From Ectocarpus siliculosus (lineage: Eukaryota; Sar; Phaeophyceae; Ectocarpales; Ectocarpaceae), in assembly GCA_000310025.1 (NCBI GenBank), contig FN649754.1, positions 619,136-682,947 on the forward strand: a stretch of 63,812 nt of DNA, read 5' to 3'. This document shows, one piece after another, positions 54,001 through 63,000 of the stretch (positions are counted from its first letter, which is position 1; every line of letters begins with the position of its first letter). The position numbers and the translations under genes are program-made. The notes beneath the pieces are model-generated. The model worked only from the letters and a program-made list of their open reading frames with translations. It had not been told where the DNA came from and searched no databases.

Positions 54001-57000
54001 GTAAGCTCTGTGTAACTGCCTCGAGGGCGTTTGACCATTTTAACACAACGTGGTGCGATCATCCCCCTTGCGCGGAGTGAGGTTTCTCCCTCCACCCCGT
54101 ACAACATAATCTACTCGACCACCATTCATGGTTACCGCCAAAAAAAAAAAACAAAGGCAAAAAAAAAAAACGGTAACCTGGTCGCCGAGCTCACGAAGTG
54201 AATCGGCTTGTTTTACAACATCGCTGCCAAGCGACGAAAACCCAACCCCGATGGCAAACACCGGGGGGGGCGGCTTGTTTTACAACGTCGTTGCCAAGCG
54301 ACGAAAACCCAACCCCGATGGCAAACACCAGGGGGGGGGGGGTCATCAAAGGGTATGGGTTAAAAGTCTTGTTATTGTGAGTGGGAGAATTTTTTTTTCT
54401 TGTTTCCAAGAGAATGTCCTGTCATACAGGAAGACTAGGTACCCGTTCGGGATGTAACCGCCGTCGAAGGGGATGGGTTAAAGTCTTTTATTGTGAGTGG
54501 GTAGACTGCTGGTGCTAGATAACCGCGAGATAATGCCAGGAGGTGTGGGTTGGGTCCGTTTCGAACGACAACGGCAACAAAGCCAGGACCCCTATATTGT
54601 GAGACGCTTTTTTGTGTGGTCGGTTTGAACCGAAAACGGCGGTAGCCCAAGTGCCCCACTAGCCTGGTCCGGTTTGAGACGATTCGGTAACATCCGCATG
54701 CGCCACTTAGGAGTGGCGTTTATCGTGGCCTCTTTATACAAGGGAAACGGTAACCCGGGTGCCCCACTAAGGAGTGGCGTTTATCGTGGCCTCTTTATAC
54801 AAAGGAAACGGTAACCCGGTTGCCCCGCTAAGAAGAGGCGTTTACTCTGGTCCGTTTGAAACGAAAACGTCTGTAGCCCAGGTTAATCTTGCTGGTCCAT
54901 CTGAAACGGAACGGCAAATACAGCAGGTGCCCAACTAGGTGCCCAACTACAGCCGCGAGTGCGAAAAGAATCGTTAATCAATCTTGATGGTTCCGTTTGA
55001 AACGAAACGGCAACAGACCCCAGGTGCCTCACTACGACATGCGAAAAGAATCGTTAATCAATGTTGATTGTTCCGTTTTGAAACGAAACGGCAAAAAAAA
55101 AAACAGGTGCCTCACTACGACATGCACGGGGTGAACGAGATTCACGGGCAACACTTCCGTCACCACCCCCCGGGGGTCAAGAACAAGGAGAACGCCGAGC
55201 GAGCGAAGATGGTGCCGGTGAGATATAGATGGCGCGCGCCGACAAGAGTTGTCGCCGTCTCTTTGTGGTTGCTTTTTGTTGTTGCTTGTTGTTGTTGTGG
55301 AAATGCTGCTGTTTTTTTTTTTTCTTATTATGACACAACGAATCCATCTCTTATCATAGATAAGAGTCAGAGACAGATCAGCAATGAATTCATAGCGTCA
55401 GAAAAAGCTACCTTGTTTTGTTTTTTGTTTTTTTGTTTGCTGTTGATGTGGTGGTGTTGTTGTTGCTTGTGGTGTTTGTTGTTTTGTTGGTGGTGGGGCG
55501 GGGGGGGGGCGTACTCTTATGTTTTAGCTTGCCTTACCGGTTAGACCATTGACCACGCGCCCTCGAGAGGGCGGAGCATTGTTCCCACAGGACCGATCAC
55601 CGATGGCCAATCGTTCCTTCCTACTTTGCCAAAGGTGTCTCAAAAATGTCTTCCCTAGTCTGTCTATCCTAACGATATCCTTCCCGCCTTTTCAAACCAC
55701 TTCCTACGCCCCAGTAACGTCTTCTCCTGGCTACCCCATGCCTCAAACACCAGCCGCGGGGGGGGGTCAAACAGGAGGAGTTTTAGTTTTTCCACCTTTT
55801 TTTTTGTCAGTATTTTTCGTTTTCGGCACATAATTAGCGGGAAAAACCGCTGTCGTAAACTGCGTCAAACTCATAGACCGGTCCCAAAACACGCACTCCT
55901 ATTTGAGTAGTTCCCCCCCTTACCCGCTGTGGCAGAGTAGGAAACCGGAGACATTTTAAGAAACAGCCGTGTCGGGTCAAGACTGGCTCAATGAGCGACC
56001 AAATTACTAACGTGTGGGTGTGTTTTCCTTTTTTTTTTTTTGAGTTTTTTGGACGCCATATATATATATATCTTGCTTGGTCACCACCACTTTTCAAGTA
56101 TTGTACCAAATATCGTGTTATTTTAGGGACAGTTTGGTGTAGGATGGTTGACTGAACTGCTGTGTTGCTTTTTATCCCAGATTGTCTTGGTTTCCTCTCT
56201 CCGGCATTTTCATTAGCCGGGAGGATCCTGCGGCCTTGTTCTCATCTGCGGGGACCCTCACTTGTGCGGCTTTTTTTCTTCCATTTCAACGGCCTTGTTT
56301 CTCATCTGCGGGGGGGGCGTCGCTTGCCGTACCCCTACTATTCCCGCAGGCCCACCTGACGACACCCCCCCTTGCGTTGCCGGTGACCCCGGAACTCTCG
56401 GACGGCTTTTTTCTTTTACTATGTAACCGTTTTTTTCTACACGATCTGCGGGGACCCCCGCTTGCCGTACCCCTACTATTTCCGCAGGCGCACATGACGG
56501 CAAACCCGCATTCGTCGCCGGTGACCCCCGAACTCCACGGCGGGGTGGGTTATCCAACGCCCCACGGGGTGCCCGGGATGATGGGAAACCCTGCCCTAGC
56601 TGCCTCCGCTCCCGCTGCCGGCGGTGGGCACATGACCCCGGGCACCCAGGCGGCCACAGCGATGTCGAACATGTCGCTGAGCCCGATGCCGCATGCCAGC
56701 AACGCGTGGTCACCGCAGGTGTGTGTGTGTGTTTGTCATTAGCATCGACCGCGCTAACCGGCTGGCCAATGAAAAGACGTCAGTCTCAGTGCGGTTGAAA
56801 ACTAAGAAGTGTGTGTGTGTGTGTGTGCTGCTTTGTTAGGATCGGCAACGCTAACCGGCTGACCAATGAAAAAACGTCAGTCTCAGTGCTGTTGAAAAAC
56901 ACAAAACAGTTCTAAATGCCATTTAATTGGGACCCCGTGAGGGTGCGGCGTGGGGGGGGCTAAGCTTTTCTCCGGGTGAAAGACGGAAACGGTAGCAGCA

Positions 57001-60000
57001 GAAGAAGAATGCAGGCGTCTACCAAGGTTGCTGCCCTGCACTCGAGTTCGTTTTGGAGTGCTTTCACCATCATCCTCCTTGCTTTCACCGATCATCATGT
57101 TGACAGCGATTTTTCGGCAGTTCTTCCCTGCCCCTGCGTCGTCTGTTGTGGGGAAGGTCATCTGGCTCGAAGCTCTTGTTCTCTCCCACGACATGAATCC
57201 CTCCTCGACTGCTGCGTTGGTCTCTGTCTTGTCCTCCTCCCGTTCCCTCTCCTCCTCCTTCATCGCTGCCTAACAAATTTCCCTCATTGCCATCATGATC
57301 GTTTTTTATCTGCACTACTGCTGTACTGAGATCCCAACCTGTTGGCCGTGGTGGAAATTGATCAATCAGTAGTCCATCACGTTCAAAAACATCACGAGTT
57401 CGTTGTAACAGAAAACGAGCCAGCTCGAACGTAGACCGTCTCCGAATCCTATTGGTATGATGAGCCTTCAGGCGAAGCAAGGCTGTGTTTCGTCGTCGAA
57501 ATTCCCCCTGCAAGAAGCCCCGTATGCCGAGTAGTTGGCGATAGCTACGATGAGTCGATTTGTGCCTTTGCCAAGACCACCACACGTTGAATAAGCAGCA
57601 GCACGGAGGGTAGATGTAGACGGGTTGACAGTTCCCGCATAGTGATTTGCCTTGCTTGCAGCTCGATCTTCGAGGGCGGATCCTGGCGTTTGGATTGGCT
57701 TGTCGATGCTTCGACTAGCGGATGGGGTAACAATTGTGACATTACAAGAAAATGGTCTTGGTGCAGGTCTCCTCTTCTTTATCTCCTGCGTGTAATCCTG
57801 GGGGTGTCGCCAAATCCATCTTGTAGGGCCCTTTTCCCCTACCAGTGCTTGTAGTAAAAGGGGAAGAGTCTTGGACCGCGATTGGCATGTGGCACTCGCG
57901 TCATGTCTTCAACATCACACGAACGATCCTGTTGTGCAGGAAGTTCGCGTGAGATTAAAGACATTACGCGAGTGCCACGCGCCAATCGCTGTCCAAGACT
58001 TTTCCCCCATTTACCACTGGCACTTGTAGGGGAAAAGGGCTCTACGAGATGGATTTGGTGATGCCCCCAGGATTACACGCAAGGGATGAAAAAAAGGAGC
58101 TCTGCACCACGTCCATTCTTGTAGATGTCACAATTGTTAATCCATCCGCTGGTCCAAGCGCGTGATATTGAAGACACTGCGCGAGTGCCACATTCCAATC
58201 GCTGTCCAAGACTCTTCCCCCATTTACCACAGGCACTGGTGTGTGTATGTGTGTGTGTGTGTTTGGTTTGTTGTTGGGATCGACAACTCTAACCAGCTGA
58301 CCAATGAAATGACGTAATCTCGGTGCGGTTGAAAACACGAAATGCTTCTAAAGGCCATGCATGACCTGTGCGTGTTGTGTCTGTGTGTTTCTGGTTTTCT
58401 TATGGGTGGCATGTTTAATGTTTGCATCGACCCGCGCTGCACACCAGGCTGACCACTGGATAGAGGGCAGTCTTCGCATCTTCTTCTTGTCGGCGGATTT
58501 AAGTACACAAGGGTGTTGTGCTTATCTTGAAAAGCCTTGGATTGAAGACCGTGCCTTCGTTCCTTCCCGCCTTAACAGTCATGGGGAGCGAGTGAAGTTT
58601 TGTGCTGTGTCGTAATTCAATAGCCACCCCTCATGCTATCCAAGCCTGGTGGTCTGGTCATGCGGAGTATAAATGAAGCGCACGTTTTATCATCATGTCA
58701 ACAGCAATCATTCCTTGTGCCAGGCGTGAAGATCAGTCTTCATCGGTGAAATAATTTAGTTGCGCAAGTGTCTTACCAACAACCATCCCTTCTGGCAGCA
58801 GCCCGGGCAGGGCATAGACGCCTTGACGCTCACGCCGGCGTTTGCCGGCCCTGGCGTGGGCGATGGGGGCGACGCAGTATCAGGACCAGGTGGAGGAGGG
58901 CCGGCTGAAAGCTTGAATGAGAAGCACCAGGGCATGGGAAAGCTAGGCAGCGGGGGCTCCGGCGGGAGCGGGGGGGGGGGTCCCAGCAGCGGGGGCGGCG
59001 GGGAGCGCACGGGGATGCGCATGGCGTACTGGGAGAAGAACCGAAAAAGGAGGACCCTATCGGCACAGCTCGTGTTTCCGGTGCAGCCGCCAAACAACAC
59101 GGAGACAATCGACCAGCCCGATCCAAGTCTTTGCGGTGAGTTTTTTTTTGTTTGTTTTCGAGTACGACCTCATTTTTTTTTCTGTTTTCATATGCATAAG
59201 AACCGCATTTTTTTTTTTTCTCCCGTTGCGTGCGGGATGTTTTTCTTGTTTTTGTTTTGTTTGACCACATGAAGTTGGGGCCGTTACCTTTGACACAAGT
59301 TCGATCTACCACGCGTATGACCTGATCGGGCCATTTGGAGCCAATATCACATGTTTACGATTTCGCCTTACTGGATAGGCTGTCCGATGTGTTGTTCAGT
59401 CTTGCTGGAGTCGCCTCCTTCTCCTCCCATTTCATTTGAGCAGGCGCTGTTCGAGTGGGGTGGGTATTTTTTGGCAGTACCGGAATCTGTGCGTACGTGT
59501 GCCTCGGGCCTCCTTGCAACATGGTAGCAGCATTTTTGTCGGCATGACAGCATGCGGTGCGGCAGACGACGCGAACGCAGCGATTTTACGCGGGGACCAA
59601 AGGCTGTAGTCCCCCCCAACCACCGTGCTTGATACTGCTGTCTGATCAACAACAACCCTGCTGCTTGCGCCTGCGAGTTGCGTATTGCCTGCCGGCCTGC
59701 TGGTTTTTGTAATTAGAAGGTGTTGTGGCCGTACAATGTAGTGTGGTCACGATGATGTTGCGTCGTTTGTCGGAATGAGAGGAACTGCTTCAGCTTCAGG
59801 CAGCTGCAGAAGATCGAATAGCCCGCCCGGTCCCGGCCGTTACCGTCGTGCCGTCTTTTTTTTTTTTTTTTCGGTGATTGTATTTTTTTCATACACCCTG
59901 GATCGACTTCCAAAACTCGATTACTCCGCAGCAGTAACAGTGACGGTGCTGAGATACATGGTTGCGCCGTAGCTGTCTCGTCGAGAGCTTCCCGAACACG

Positions 60001-63000
60001 CGAGAATTTGCCGTAGCGTCCTCCTCGTGGGAGTAGTGGAGCTTTGAAATACGGTTCAGGGGGTGTGGTATTTGTTCTGCAATCCACGGTATACAGACAC
60101 GTGGCTATCTCGCAGGTGTAAGGATTTGATGGACTGTGGCTTACTTTTCGTGGTGGAGTAATCGAGCTTTGAAATTCGGTCCAGGGGGTTTAGGTATCCC
60201 ACGCAATCCACGGTATACAGACACGTGGCGGCTATCTGTCTCGCAAGTTCTTTTTTGTCGTGCAGCAATGGACCTTTGAAATTCGGCCCAGGGGGTGCGG
60301 TATGTTGTGCAAGCCACGGGACACAGACACGTGGCGGCTAAGTCGTAGGTACTCGATCGTGGTTATCCTTTTCGCCGTGGAGTGGCAGACACATGCGGCT
60401 GCCGTCTTAGCCAGTATTTATAATGGCATCCTGTTCGAAGTGGAGCAATCGAGCTTTGAAGTCCGAAGTACAGAAGAAATTGGCAATTACGCTCTCATGT
60501 TCTTTCGCTGACGGCTGCATACGCCGCGACCCTTGGGGCCCGATTGTCAGATGAGGTATGCATGTGATAGGCTCATGTCGTGTTTATACGGTTTAACGCA
60601 CAACACGAAGAGTACATAGCCGTTGGTGACACAAGATATCACACCCCCTGAGACTGGTTGTCAAAGCTCGCTCGATTTCTTCGCAGAATGATCTCGTCGT
60701 GTAGTCGTATGCATTGGTCTGAAAATAGGTGCAGAGAGTGTGTGTGATATATTGTGTCACCGTAGCTCCACACATAGTATTGTCTGTGTTGGCTAGTTGG
60801 TGCTGCGGCAACTTGTGTTGCCGGTTTGGAAAATAATTCAAACAAAAAAAGAATGTCTGAAACAATTGGCAGCCAAGTAGGGAGTCATTGCAAAATTTTC
60901 ATGGAAGTCGTGCGCGGCGCTTCATTGAAGAGGTGAAACAAACAGGCCGTTATTTGTTACTTGGAATCTGCCGCTCTCTTGCTCTCGCTGCCGTTCTCTC
61001 TCTCGTTTTCTTTTTCTTTCAAAGACGTGATGGATGTGATCTGCCAGTGCATGGAGGTCCAATCCTCCTCCGAGTCGCAGCTGTCAGCGTTGAGCGGGTG
61101 CTCCTTTAAGAGGGAATCCATGAGGCGATCGAGTATATCTGATGTAAGTGCCCGGTGACCCTCCCGCATCCCCTCAAACACATTTTGCGTCGATGGGTAG
61201 GGGGGGGGGGGGGAGGGAGGAGGAGTATGCATATATCTGATGTGAAGTTGTTCCCCCCCCCTGCCCTCACCTCAAAGACACATTCTGCACCGCCCGTTGC
61301 GGCCAGTTGACCTTTACCCGCTCTGAAAGGGGAAGTTTGGGCGGTTGGCTCGAGGAAGACGGAGGCCAATACCTCGTGTGTGTTCGGGTATTTTGCTCCG
61401 ATGTCATTACACCGTTTTCGGCGTTTGTTTGAAGTGTTACTGGCCACGCACAGAAGCTTTGGACTGGGTTTGTGCGAATGTCAGAAAAGGTATACTGCTG
61501 GGGAGAGACCGTAAACGTTTGTGATTACATGAATGAAGACAACGACGACAACAACAACGACGATGGTCATTTGTTGACAGCGTTCCAGTTTGGTGTCGTT
61601 TATCTTTGTGCCCCCGCGGCTGCTATACTGCATGCCCTGGTGATTGTGTGAAGACAACAACAACAACAACGATCATCTCTCCAACTTGACGATGCCATTT
61701 ATCTATGTGCCCCCGCAGCTGCTAAACTGCATGTCCTGGGAGAGCGCCTTGCGAGGGTCGGGCATTTTTCGTGGGTCGTTGGCAGGGTAAGTGGGAACCT
61801 TTTCTTGGTGTTTTTCGAGAATATCCATGTTAGCACAGAAAGACCACCCGTTCGAGGCAACACCACATTCGAAAAGGATGTGTTGGAGTAGTCTTTGCTG
61901 CAGTGAATGGGAAAGAAACCGGCTAGATACCGGACTTGATTCCACTGATTTTTTTTATTTTATTTCGGGCATTTTCGAAGACCCTTCGCACCTTGTGTTG
62001 AAAGTAAATTGGTTGCATGTACTTACAGTACTTGTTTTATTTTTTGTCCGTCTCGTCTACCTTCCCACCCCGCGCTCAGGACGCTGGACGCGATGTATAT
62101 GGAGGAACAGGGGGACACGGCGGATAGCCGAGGAGGGGGTGTCCCCCCCACCAGCGCCCCTACCTTCGGGCAACAGCCATCCTTCGATCCCACGCGAGAC
62201 CCTTCGGGGGAAGGCTCGGGGCTGATGGGCGGCATGATGCATCCGGCGGTCATCGCGTCGTCGCCGCTGTCTTCGGCCGGCGGCGGCGGCGGCATGAGCG
62301 GCATGAGCGGCAGCGGGCAACCGGAACAGGGAGGGGACGGCAACAACAACCATAGACGGCGACAGCACGAGAGCCGGCCGTCCTTCGACCCGAACCGAGA
62401 GTCTTCCATCGCCACCGGTCATTCGAGAGGCGGCGGGCAAAGACCCCCCGCGGATACCCGGCGGGAGGGGAGACGTGAAGGGGGGCACGGTGGCGGCGGC
62501 GGCGGCGGCGGCGGCGGGGGGGGGCGGGGGGGATACGGTGGTGTCGGCGGATGAGGTGACGGGGGAGGCGTTCCTCGGCGTCGGCAGCGGCAGCGGCGCG
62601 CCCCCCCCGGGGCCGATGACTAGAGAAAACTCCCGAGAGTCGACCGCGGCGAGGATTTTCAAGTCGGCGCCGGCCAGGCCGCCCCCGACGACGACGTCCG
62701 GCGCTCCGGTCAGCCGGGGGGACAGCGGCTACCAGACGTGGGGGTCGGAGCCGGGCAGCAGGCAGGGCAGCGCCGGCAGCGCCGGCGCTGAGGCGAACAA
62801 CAAGGGCCAGGTGCAGTGGGTGTTGTCCTCGACGCAGCCGCAGCAGCAGCAGCAGGGTGCGGCGGGGGCCAAGACGTCGAGTACGTGGGGGCTTCCGCTG
62901 CTGCAGGAGGGGCCCGCCCATGGGCAGGATCCGGGGGGGGGTGGGGGGTTGACGCGGGTGTCCGCTTCGACGCCCAACTCGTCGCTGGAGTCGTCCCCCT

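Noticed and set aside
55549-55833. Possible extra HSF exon (SYAPVTSSPGYPMPQTPAAG)
   Set aside because: The translation resembles an activation region, but no acceptor/donor pair keeps the phase; the exon ending at 55217 joins 56488 in frame without it.
62250-62921. 223-codon minus-strand ORF and other antisense frames over the last HSF exon
   Set aside because: High-GC antisense shadows of a genuine plus-strand exon; Arg/Ala/Pro-rich translation only.
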